A stretch of DNA of 61,806 nucleotides. Origin: Nitrososphaeria archaeon. GTDB taxonomy: Archaea > Thermoproteota > Nitrososphaeria > Nitrososphaerales > JACAEJ01. The position numbers and the translations under genes were made by a program. Positions within the stretch are counted from its first letter, which is position 1. Each line of letters opens with the position of its first letter. The notes beneath the pieces were generated by a model. The model ran no database searches and had not been told where the DNA came from. It saw only the letters and a list, made by a program, of their open reading frames with translations. The stretch lies in assembly GCA_029775925.1 (NCBI GenBank), contig JARVKB010000030.1:1-61806 (forward strand), read 5' to 3'. Below, in pieces: positions 8,981 to 16,825 of the stretch.

Positions 8981-9209
8981 GTTACCCAACCGGAAAAGGT
9001 GTGGGTCTGTCGATCGAACTCGCATGTCAGGGGAAGCCTTGACATGCCGCGCGGGTCGACAGTCGTTTGATCACTAAGATGTGAAGCTTGTGGAAAACCA
9101 CAAGGCTCCTCTTATGATCAAACGAGGGCCAACCAGTAAGGTAACGTAGGAGTAAAATCACATACGTTACAAGACTGGAAAGCCACATCCACGCCGAGAG
9201 TTGGGTAAC
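8981..9209 (+). ncRNA. Large multi-branched structured RNA, family not recognised
   Basis: The 229-nt GC-rich island folds by eye into a closed multi-branched structure. Its ends pair perfectly over 10 bp (8981-8990 with 9200-9209). Inside this GGTGTGG (8998-9004) pairs with CCACGCC (9189-9195), using a U-G pair that favours the plus strand. Three arms follow: CTGTCGA/TCGACAG (9007-9013, 9056-9062) capped by an 8-bp stem (9022-9029, 9040-9047); a perfect 10-bp stem (9064-9073, 9115-9124) capped by a 7-bp hairpin (9087-9093, 9098-9104); and CCAGT/ACTGG (9133-9137, 9174-9178) capped by GTAACGTA/TACGTTAC (9141-9148, 9163-9170). It has its own TATA box and a T-rich 3' flank (9217-9225). I do not find the conserved cores of archaeal RNase P or SRP RNA. 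Confidence 0.75.
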
Positions 9210-9440
9210 CTTCCATATTTTTCTCTCATAATTATTGTCTACATTTTTTGATTGCCTTTATAGCTATCTATTTAACCATCATTAAACGAAAAGATATTGC
9301 AAGTAGTCATGTTACTGTTTGAAATTATTGTAAAAAAAGAAAATCAAATTATTTTATAGGATGATTACAAATATAAATAATGTTAATTTAATATCGATTA
9401 AGATAAAAGGTTAAAAACAGCATTTGGAGGCTTAAGGATC

Positions 9441-9791
9441 ATGGAGGTTAAGAAATTGAATCTCGATTTTCTTTTACTCTATTTCATTTTAGGAGGGATT
9501 GTGGTAAGTACTACCGTATTTATTGGTAGCGAGGGAAAAGGTTTATTAGCAGCTTTTATAGCCCTCTTCCCTTCAGTAACCTTTACTACTTTTTTGATAA
9601 TATACTTAGAATCTGGTTTGGACGCTACTCTCTCTTATGCGAAAGGTTTAGTTCTTTTAACTCCGTCATGGATAATTTACCTACTTACCTTTATCTTTTT
9701 CTTATCAAGGATAGGATTTGCTCAAGCCATAGTATTAGGCATATCACTTTACATAACGTCTTCACTTGTGATAATATATTTGATAGGGTGA
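9441..9791 (+). CDS. Small integral membrane protein, DUF3147/GlpM-like
   Basis: The 116-residue protein is almost entirely hydrophobic with four predicted membrane helices. The arrangement of a helix, GKGLLAAFIALFPSV, LIIYLESG, then LLTPSWIIYLL resembles the DUF3147 (GlpM-like) family as I remember it, whose function is unknown. It begins 230 nt after the large RNA element and appears to be a separate unit. The ATG at 9441 is preceded by GGAGG at 9426-9430, a good ribosome binding site. Family call is moderate, function unknown. Confidence 0.65.
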   Translation: MEVKKLNLDFLLLYFILGGIVVSTTVFIGSEGKGLLAAFIALFPSVTFTTFLIIYLESGLDATLSYAKGLVLLTPSWIIYLLTFIFFLSRIGFAQAIVLGISLYITSSLVIIYLIG

Positions 9792-9934
9792 TTTAACTCT
9801 AAAATTTTTACCTTATGTTGAATTTAATTTTCTAATAACCAGAGCAATTGCCGTCCTTTCTTTCCCTCATAATAAGAGTCTCATTGACAACAATTTCGTA
9901 CTCTATAATAGATTCGACTTCTGGAAGATATAAT

Positions 9935-10090
9935 AAAAGCAGAGTCCTGACAAGTTAAAGCCATGAGCATGCTACGCAAGATTCCCTACGAATCTACGTA
10001 ATAGATAGGCGAGTCATGCCCCGCCTACCTGCTAGCTCAGCACTCAAGATCTAGCTCATCGATCGCCAGGGCCATCATCTTCATTGCCCG
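9935..10090 (-). ncRNA. Candidate structured RNA, second GC-rich island
   Basis: This 155-nt GC-rich island has no plausible gene. On the minus strand it folds into nested helices: 10065-10070 with 9946-9951 (CCUGGC/GUCAGG), 10054-10059 with 9963-9968 (AUGAGC/GCUCAU), and inside them a hairpin of 10022-10029 with 10004-10011 and a two-part hairpin within 9974-9999. Three of the helices contain G-U pairs on the minus strand that would be A-C mismatches on the plus strand, so the minus strand is preferred. TATA-like sequence lies upstream at about 10099-10117, and the 3' flank is T-rich on that strand (TGCTTTTATTATA). A TATA-like stretch near 9928-9940 on the plus strand keeps the orientation uncertain. 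Confidence 0.45.
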
Positions 10091-10153
10091 CATAAATCTA
10101 TAAAGCTATAAATACATATAAGCTTAACCTTGAATTCATGATTTAACATATGT

Positions 10154-11347
10154 TTATTTGAGATCTTGAGAAAAGTATCGGTTTAGAATTTCATGAAAAT
10201 CGTTGAAACCTCTCCCAAGATCGATTGGGACGGCTTTACTTAAGATTTCTTCAACAATTTTGTCTATTTCCAATTTTCTTTCCAATCCTATTATTGCTTC
10301 TTTACATTTTTTGGTCATAAATCCTTCTGATTTTCTTTCTTTTGTGAACTTAAATATTCCAATTCTTTTTGAATAATCATGTATTTCTTTTTTACTCAAC
10401 CCTATTAATGGAAATAAAATCTGCACTTTATAATTTGAAGATATTCTAAGAGAGTCTTTTATATTTTCAAGGCTATTTTTTTCTAAGTTTTCTCCACCCA
10501 CGATAGTATTTATACCAATTCTTCGAGCATAAGCGCATGTAGTTCTTAATGTTATTCTATTAATTAAGAATTGTAAGATTTTAGAAGGACAAAACTGCCC
10601 TAACCTTTCTATAACTATGCCCATCCTTAAAGCAGTAATATTATATCTTTTAATAGGTAAAAATTCTCTAAGTAAAGTTGCTATTGTTATTACTCTCTTT
10701 TCATGAAAGTTATCGGAATATGGTCTAAAATCGAAAAATAAAAAATAAGGGAATATTCCTTGCTTAATCATCAACCAGCTTGCTACAGCGCTCTCATTAT
10801 CACCGAATAATGGACATACCGCTTTTCCTTGCGATCCGACAGGCCTGCCTCCTGGCCCATCATATTTGTAGTAAAATACACATGCCATTTCATCCTCTAT
10901 ATTTGCATAAATTATTTTTGATGGGTTCTTCCTATTTTGTCTTACATTTTTATCACCTAACTCCCCTATGATTCTTGCGCAGGTTGCAAATTCTATGTCC
11001 CTGCTAAGATAGGGTAAAGAACCTTTTATATCTGCCCGTACATCAAAAGTCTCGTTAGGATATATTAAATCCGTCCCAGTTTCTACTATCGATTCAACCA
11101 CATCATCATATTTTGATGATGTGGTCCTTACTATGGCAGTAAAATCCACACCCGGTATTTTTGATATAGCTTCAGCCGCGTGAACAGGATCATTAGAATC
11201 TATCAAAATGATATTCCGTCTTATTTCTTTATTAAAAAAATGCAATCCTGATAATTTCAATGATGTAGATATTTGCCTTGCAAGAAGCCTTTTAGATGAA
11301 GTATCAATACACTCAGATAATGAAACGAGGACTTTATAATCCCTCAA
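10154..11347 (-). CDS. ThiI-like THUMP/PP-loop protein with degenerate PP-loop
   Basis: The 397-residue protein follows the ThiI plan: an N-terminal ferredoxin-like region, a THUMP domain (about 70-165), and an adenine nucleotide alpha hydrolase-like domain from about 168. ThiI makes 4-thiouridine in tRNA by ATP adenylation. The approach sequence GRPVGSQGKAV is conserved, but the ATP-binding loop expected as SGGxDSPVA reads FGDNESAVA (residues 181-189), so the signature is lost. The later VGGENL and LFPLIGLSKKEI segments match ThiI. There is no rhodanese domain. It may bind tRNA without catalysis, or use a changed nucleotide site. The frame is intact over its full length, which argues against a fresh pseudogene. 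Confidence 0.75.
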   Translation of the reverse strand: MRDYKVLVSLSECIDTSSKRLLARQISTSLKLSGLHFFNKEIRRNIILIDSNDPVHAAEAISKIPGVDFTAIVRTTSSKYDDVVESIVETGTDLIYPNETFDVRADIKGSLPYLSRDIEFATCARIIGELGDKNVRQNRKNPSKIIYANIEDEMACVFYYKYDGPGGRPVGSQGKAVCPLFGDNESAVASWLMIKQGIFPYFLFFDFRPYSDNFHEKRVITIATLLREFLPIKRYNITALRMGIVIERLGQFCPSKILQFLINRITLRTTCAYARRIGINTIVGGENLEKNSLENIKDSLRISSNYKVQILFPLIGLSKKEIHDYSKRIGIFKFTKERKSEGFMTKKCKEAIIGLERKLEIDKIVEEILSKAVPIDLGRGFNDFHEILNRYFSQDLK

Positions 11348-11795
11348 TTAAATTCATTTTTCCTTTTCTTCTCTCTATTTTAACTTATTCGTAAATTGTC
11401 AAAATAAAATTATACTAAACGATATACTATAAAAATTATGAGTTCAGCACATTACCTGAAGCTTTTGTTATGTAAAGTTAAATATTAGATAGAATCAAGT
11501 TTAACAATTATTTGCCATCTATTTTCAAAGACCATACTGATAAGGAATTGGTTAATTTTATGTAGAAGTTATATTAAGTAAGGCACAGTACCTTATTGAT
11601 AATAATGTATCATCTTCAAACGGACCTTTAGAAAACTGTTAAACCAGCTTAATAAAAATAACTACTACGTTTATAGATAAAAGTTGTGCATTTATTCGGA
11701 TTATATAAGCATTGATACCAGAAGCAGTCAGAATAGGTTTTAATGCTATAGAGTTAAAAGACTTAAATCTGAAATAATTTTTTGTCTATGAGTGT
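11348..11795. other. AT-rich intergenic stretch without recognisable feature
   Basis: I find no open frame with protein-like composition, no GC-rich island and no clear repeat here. It probably holds the divergent or upstream promoters of the ThiI-like gene and little else. Confidence 0.5.
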
Positions 11796-12107
11796 TTAAT
11801 CCATAAACAATATTTTAACATCCTTTTTTAATGCTAAACCAAATTCTGCTTCGATTGCTTTGAGTATGGCTAAAGGGACAGGACATGTTGGATGAAGTTT
11901 TGCTTCAGAAGCAGCTTTATATACTATATTATTATCCATTCTTTTTGCCATCTCTTTTATACTTATCTCACTTATCTTTTTAGAAAGTTCTACAACGCTT
12001 GGGCAATCAGATTCAATGTTTAAAATAACTTTTGAATTCAATTTATTAGCGTAAATGATTACATTTCTTTTGCATGCGCCTGGATTTACACTTACTTTTG
12101 TTGTCAA
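11796..12107 (-). CDS. Small cysteine-conserved protein, DUF6951-like
   Basis: The 103-residue protein has three spaced cysteines in NPGACKRN, SDCPSV and HPTCPVPLAILKAIEAE. This pattern recalls small archaeal and methanogen proteins (DUF6951-like) with conserved Cys that may bind a metal or iron-sulfur cluster; function is not known. It is transcribed away from a wrecked Mrp/NBP35 iron-sulfur carrier ATPase pseudogene that starts about 75 bp away, which would fit a former iron-sulfur link. That link is inference. Start ATG at 12107. Confidence 0.65.
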   Translation of the reverse strand: MTTKVSVNPGACKRNVIIYANKLNSKVILNIESDCPSVVELSKKISEISIKEMAKRMDNNIVYKAASEAKLHPTCPVPLAILKAIEAEFGLALKKDVKILFMD

Positions 12108-12182
12108 TTTTGCTCTATTTACTTACTATACTTTGAGATCGGATTAATTAAACTTTTCAGAATTTAAAGTAAAGATATAAAA

Positions 12183-12916
12183 ATGGATAAGAAAGAAATT
12201 TGATTGTGACCGTCTCTGGAAAGGTAGTAGGAAAAAATCCTTTGTGACTGGAACGCTTGCTATAGAATTAAAGACGAAAGCATGAGTTTGGCGTATTAGA
12301 TGCTGACATAACAGGCTCGAGTATAGCAAAGATATTTGGTTTAAATAAAAGATCTACGAAAGGGGATTTTGGAATAAACCCTGTATTAACAGGGTCAGGA
12401 ATAAAAATAATATCTATAAACCTTTTACTCTATGATCCTACTGCTCCTATTATTTAGAGAGTCATATCATTAACTCTGCTATAAAGCAACTTTTCAGGAT
12501 GTTTATTGGGAGCTCCATTATTTACTGAATGGATCGCCTTCCTAGCACGAATGATGCAACTTATCCATTTTTATATCTTGCACAACAATTGTGAAAAAAG
12601 TTACGAATATAGCAAAGCATATGGAATGCCTATTATAGGTCCAATAGAAAACATGAGTTATTTAGAATGTTCTAATTTTGGAGAGAAGGTAGAACTTTAT
12701 GGACCTTCTAAAGGGCTCGAGGTTGCAGAAGATTTGGGGATGCAATTCCTTAGCAAGATTCCTTAAGATCTCATGATTTCTAAATTATCTGATCAAGATA
12801 AGCTTGAGGATTACTTTAATCCAGACTTTGTAAAAATCACTAGAACCCCAAGACTTAATTTAGAAGAAGTGGTTAAGAAAACGAGTATAAGACAGTCTAT
12901 AGCATGGTCGAGATGA
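12183..12916 (+). pseudogene. Mrp/NBP35-type iron-sulfur carrier P-loop ATPase, pseudogene
   Basis: Pieces of an Mrp/ApbC ATPase appear in order across shifting frames: TVSGKVVGKN (a damaged SGKGGVGKS Walker A), VTGTLAIELK, VLDADITGSSIAKIFGL, GINPVLTGSGIKIISINLLL followed by an in-frame TAG, DRLPSTNDA (expected DLPPGTSDA), AKAYGMPIIGPIENMSYLEC, ELYGPSKGLEVAEDLGMQF, then KIP and an in-frame TAA, and KLSDQDKLEDYFNPDF to a TGA at 12916. There are at least two internal stops, several frameshifts, and a deletion after the Walker-B-like region. The cysteine pair expected as CPxCG has become CSNF. Mrp proteins carry iron-sulfur clusters to apoproteins. The extent at the 5' end is approximate. Confidence 0.88.
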
Positions 12917-12967
12917 ATTAAGTTTTTAGTCCAATCTTTTTATAATCCGAAAATTCATACTAAAATT

Positions 12968-13780
12968 ATGGAAACGAAAGTATTTCTCATTTCATATACT
13001 CCTAACCTTGAGAGAGTTTGCGCCTCAGCCATGAGGTCTTGTTACTCTCAACATTCATCATCTGAGCTTTATCTTAGAAAAGATCTACTAAGCGATGCTG
13101 ATGTAAAAAGGATGCTAGAGAAGGCTCTTCAATTAGGACATTACGATGTAATGGAACATGGCTCTTTAACCTATAGTTTAGAGAACGTTTCTAGAGTTTT
13201 AACTCATCAATTAGTGAGGCACAGAATTGCTTCTTTTTCCCAACAAAGCCAAAGGCATGTAAAAATAGGAAAAAATGAATGGTATATAAAGCCACCATCC
13301 ATAAAGAATGAAAAATTCCAAATTAAAGTTAACAATACTAAAATCGAGCTTAACTATGATGATTTTATGACTATTAGTGAACAAATGTACAAAGCTTATT
13401 CAGAAATAGGTTTTCATAAAGAAGATGCTAGATTTGTGATACCATCTGCATGTAAAACCAATATAACCATAACGGCAAATCCGAGGGAGTTCAGACACAT
13501 ATTTAGTCAAAGATGTGATAGTGCAGCGCAATGGGAAATTAGAGATGTATCTTGGGCAATGCTTTCTCTTGCTAAGCTTATAGCCCCGACTATATTCAAA
13601 AACTTTGATTCTCCTGCAAGTAAAGATAAATATGCATTAGAAAGATTGATTAAGTTGGACGAGTTACTTTTGAATTATAGATTATCTTTTGAGAAAGCAG
13701 AGAAGGGAGCTTTATTGGAGATAGATTTAAGTGATTTAAATCTTTCCCATAAGGTTTTTTCCTATATTATAAAAGGTTAA
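12968..13780 (+). CDS. thyX: Flavin-dependent thymidylate synthase
   Basis: ThyX methylates dUMP to dTMP with methylene-folate-type donor and FAD/NADPH. The 270-residue protein holds the ThyX signature RHRIASFSQQSQR (residues 84-96; pattern RHRxxSxxxxSxR), preceded by the FAD-binding HYDVMEHGSLTYS region, and the C-terminal catalytic region with RCDSAAQWEIR. It lies directly upstream of aspA with a 26-nt gap, so the two may share a transcript. Start ATG at 12968 matches the family N-terminus. Confidence 0.96.
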   Translation: METKVFLISYTPNLERVCASAMRSCYSQHSSSELYLRKDLLSDADVKRMLEKALQLGHYDVMEHGSLTYSLENVSRVLTHQLVRHRIASFSQQSQRHVKIGKNEWYIKPPSIKNEKFQIKVNNTKIELNYDDFMTISEQMYKAYSEIGFHKEDARFVIPSACKTNITITANPREFRHIFSQRCDSAAQWEIRDVSWAMLSLAKLIAPTIFKNFDSPASKDKYALERLIKLDELLLNYRLSFEKAEKGALLEIDLSDLNLSHKVFSYIIKG

Positions 13781-13806
13781 ACATAACATATTTTTGATCT
13801 TTATGC

Positions 13807-15216
13807 ATGGATAAGAAAAGGATAGAGAAGGATTATCTTGGAGAGAAAGAGATACCTGAAGATGCCTATTACGGTATTCAGACTTTAAGAGCTATAGAGA
13901 ATTTTCCTATTAGCGGAATAAAAGCTCATCCAGAGTTTATAAGAGCTACTGCGCTAGTAAAGAAAGCTTGTGCTGAAGCGAATATGATGATAGGAGACTT
14001 AGATGAAAGAATTGGAAGAGCAATTATAAATGCTGCTGACGAAATAATAAATGGTAAATATCATGAGCAATTTTTAGTGGACGTGTTCCAAGCAGGAGCA
14101 GGAACATCCCATAACATGAATGCTAATGAAGTTATTGCAAACAGAGCTATAGAATTATTAGGAGGAAAAAAAGGAGATTATAGAATTGTTCATCCCAATG
14201 ATCATGTAAATATGGCGCAATCTACAAACGATGTATTTCCTACGATAATGCGAATTTCTTGCCTCTTTTTAATTCGGAAATTGATTTTTGAGCTTAAAAA
14301 TCTCGAGGAAGCTTTTAAGAGAAAAGCGATAGAATTTGATAAAATCGTAAAACCTGGAAGGACTCACCTTGAAGATGCTGCGCCTATAAGATTGGGTCAA
14401 GTTTTTAATGCTTACGCTTTCATAATTTCTGAGAATATTGAGAGGATAGAGAGGGCATCTATTGCTTTAGAAGATTTGAATATAGGCGCAACAGCGGTTG
14501 GTACAGGCTTAAATGCAGAGCCAGAATACGTCAAGCTGGTTGTGGAAAAATTAAGAATGTATACTGGTCTCAATCTTCGTAGTGCTAAAAATTTAATAGC
14601 GAAAACTCAGTCTATGAGTGATTTTGTAGAATTATCAAATGCCCTTAAAACATTAGCAACAGATATGATTAAAATTGCCAATGATATTAGATTGATGAGC
14701 TCTGGGCCCGTTACAGGATTGAATGAGATAAATTTACCTGCAGTCCAACCCGGATCATCCATAATGCCTGGCAAAGTAAATCCTGTAATTGCAGAAGCTA
14801 TGGACATGGTAGCCTTTCAAGTGATAGGAAATGATTTGACAATAACTCTTGCATCGCAAGCAGGGCAACTTGAGCTTAATGTTATGATGCCTGTTATCGC
14901 CTTTAATTTGATACAATCTTTACACATATTGAAGAATTCCATACATGTGTTCACAGAAAAGCTCGTATTAGGAATTACTGCCAACGAGAAAAGATGTAGG
15001 GATATGGTAGAGCGTAGCCCCGGATTAGCCTTAGCATTAAACCCATACATTGGCTTTGATGCTACTGCAAAGATTGTCCAAGAAGCAATAGCTAATAATA
15101 AAACCATAAAAGAGGTAGTATTAGAGAAGAAATTACTTCCTGAAGACATTATTGGTAAAATTCTCGATCCTTATGCCTTAACTGAACCAGGCAAGAAAAA
15201 AGCAAAACAAAGTTAA
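13807..15216 (+). CDS. aspA: Aspartate ammonia-lyase (or class II fumarase-family enzyme)
   Basis: The 469-residue protein belongs to the aspartase/fumarase superfamily: AGAGTSHNMNANEVIAN (from residue 96), HPNDHVNMAQSTND (129-142), PGRTHLEDAAP and the SS loop GSSIMPGKVNP (316-326). Aspartase interconverts aspartate with fumarate and ammonia. The QSTND and NMNANEV wording favours aspartase over fumarase (which usually has QSSND and HLHNDVN-type contexts), but the superfamily is hard to split by eye. It follows thyX. A long pyrimidine-rich tract at 15269-15310 probably terminates transcription. Confidence 0.82.
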   Translation: MDKKRIEKDYLGEKEIPEDAYYGIQTLRAIENFPISGIKAHPEFIRATALVKKACAEANMMIGDLDERIGRAIINAADEIINGKYHEQFLVDVFQAGAGTSHNMNANEVIANRAIELLGGKKGDYRIVHPNDHVNMAQSTNDVFPTIMRISCLFLIRKLIFELKNLEEAFKRKAIEFDKIVKPGRTHLEDAAPIRLGQVFNAYAFIISENIERIERASIALEDLNIGATAVGTGLNAEPEYVKLVVEKLRMYTGLNLRSAKNLIAKTQSMSDFVELSNALKTLATDMIKIANDIRLMSSGPVTGLNEINLPAVQPGSSIMPGKVNPVIAEAMDMVAFQVIGNDLTITLASQAGQLELNVMMPVIAFNLIQSLHILKNSIHVFTEKLVLGITANEKRCRDMVERSPGLALALNPYIGFDATAKIVQEAIANNKTIKEVVLEKKLLPEDIIGKILDPYALTEPGKKKAKQS

Positions 15217-15268
15217 GGTAATTTTTTGCTTCAGCTTAGGGAATAAGTACTGATTTTCTATGGTCCTC

Positions 15269-15310
15269 TTTTACTCTTTTTAGCCTTTCTTTTTTTCTTC
15301 TAGTTTTTTA
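15269..15310 (+). terminator. Pyrimidine-rich terminator after aspA
   Basis: About 50 nt downstream of aspA several T runs (T4 to T7) follow one another within about 40 bases. This is typical of archaeal oligo-T termination and there is no gene between here and 15491. Confidence 0.5.
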
Positions 15311-15490
15311 TTAATTTTCCCTCTAAGTCTTCTTTATTTAATGAGAATAAAGATTTCTGAGAAATTATTTAAATTTTTGAAGAATAGTCGAATTTTAGAT
15401 TATATGTTACAGGAAGGTATATAAGTGATTAAGGAAATGATTGTTAAGTTAGGGAAAAAGTAGATCAAGCATTATTTAGGTTGGATTTTT

Positions 15491-16669
15491 ATGGAATTTG
15501 TTGAGAGACTCGGTAAAGTTGAAGATATCATGTCTAGGACTTTTAATGTCGTTAAAGAAGATGAGTTTCTCTCAAAAGTAATAGGTATGTTTAAAGAAGG
15601 TAAGGCCAAGCCTACTGAAGCACTCATAGTTGTAGATTCTAAAGGAAACTACAAAGGCGTACTTACTGAACGCATGATAATCAGGTCGAGGCTTGATCCT
15701 AAAAAGACTAAAGTTAAGACAGTATATAGACCTGCACCTAAATTGAATCCAAAAGACGATACCATTGAAGCTGTTATATTGATGGTTGATAATGATATTA
15801 AACACATTCCAGTGATTGAAGACAGTAATATTGTTGGCTTAGTTGCAGATGTAAATGTTTTAGAGAAAGCTGTTAATGGACCCTTTGGCTTAAAACCAGT
15901 AAAGGATATAATGACTAAGGAGCCCAAAGTCATTGAAGAAAATGCTTCTATAGCTAGTGCTATGGCTTTAATGAGGGAAGAAGGCGTATCTAGACTTCCT
16001 GTAGTTAGAGGTGACAAGTTAGTTGGAATTGTTAGCATACATGATATTGTAGAACATGTTATTCTACCAAGAGATAGGATCAGGTTTGGAGACTTTGCTG
16101 GAGATAAGCCTAAACCTTTAAGCAATCCTGTTAAGGGAGTAATGACAAAACCCGTGATAACCATCTCTCCAAATACTACACTTAAAGGTGCAGTTCAACT
16201 TATGCTCGAGCACAATATAGCTTCATTAATCGTTTTAGATAAAGGCAGGATAGCAGGTATTGTGACTAAAAACGATATACTGAGTGCTATAGCCCAAGAA
16301 AAAAGATTAATTAAAAGGGGACTTTTAATCCAATTTTCCTTTAACCGAATGAGCATCGACAGTACGGAATATGAGCGCATGTTGGCTGATACAGATTCCT
16401 TTGCTAGAAAGTATTCAGACCATCTAGGTGAAGGTGTAATCACGGTCTACTTTAAGCAGCATAGAGAGAAGTGGAGAAACTTACCATTTATTCACTGTCG
16501 AATTATGATCAAGAGCGAAGGAGGGCAATACGTAGGTGTAAGTAATGGTTGGGGCTTCTCAAATGCCCTTCAAAATGCCTTAGAACATGCTGAAAGACAG
16601 ATACTAAAGGATAAGGAACTCAAATTTGCAGAAGATTTCATCGATAAAATGTTGGGGCTATGGTATTAA
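15491..16669 (+). CDS. Four-CBS-domain protein with HPF/RaiA-like C-terminal domain
   Basis: The 392-residue protein has four CBS motifs in two Bateman pairs (about 12-65, 70-125, 134-190, 214-268), seen as repeats of the type VKDIMTKEPKVIEENASIASAM and LVGIVSIHDI. CBS pairs bind adenine nucleotides. Residues 275-392 form a different domain containing HCRIMIKSEGGQYVGVSNGWG then a helix with LEHAERQILKDKE, reminiscent of the ribosome-hibernation HPF/RaiA fold. CBS proteins with such tails have, to my recollection, been linked to ribosome hibernation or dimerisation in archaea. An energy-sensing ribosome-binding role is therefore plausible but inferred. It is a single-gene unit. Confidence 0.8.
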   Translation: MEFVERLGKVEDIMSRTFNVVKEDEFLSKVIGMFKEGKAKPTEALIVVDSKGNYKGVLTERMIIRSRLDPKKTKVKTVYRPAPKLNPKDDTIEAVILMVDNDIKHIPVIEDSNIVGLVADVNVLEKAVNGPFGLKPVKDIMTKEPKVIEENASIASAMALMREEGVSRLPVVRGDKLVGIVSIHDIVEHVILPRDRIRFGDFAGDKPKPLSNPVKGVMTKPVITISPNTTLKGAVQLMLEHNIASLIVLDKGRIAGIVTKNDILSAIAQEKRLIKRGLLIQFSFNRMSIDSTEYERMLADTDSFARKYSDHLGEGVITVYFKQHREKWRNLPFIHCRIMIKSEGGQYVGVSNGWGFSNALQNALEHAERQILKDKELKFAEDFIDKMLGLWY

Positions 16670-16825
16670 TAGGTTTTTATCAAATTACCTAAACAGAATA
16701 TTTTCATTTGAATGAAGCAACTTTAATGGATTTTATCAAAGACTAGCCTAAACGATATGATTTTATTATTCGTAACACTTTTTTCAGTACTAAATTTAAT
16801 TTAAGTCGAGTAAAAATAGAATTAG

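Noticed and set aside
8981-9209. RNase P RNA or SRP RNA
   Set aside because: I looked for the conserved cores of both (GAGGAAAGUCC and ACAGAA; SRP helix 8 AGCA-containing loop) and did not see them; the layout of a closing helix plus three arms also differs. A divergent member cannot be excluded without a covariance search.
10000-10090. C/D box guide RNA inside the second GC island
   Set aside because: UGAUGG- and CUGA-like boxes are seen, but spacing does not allow a guide region between C and D' boxes.
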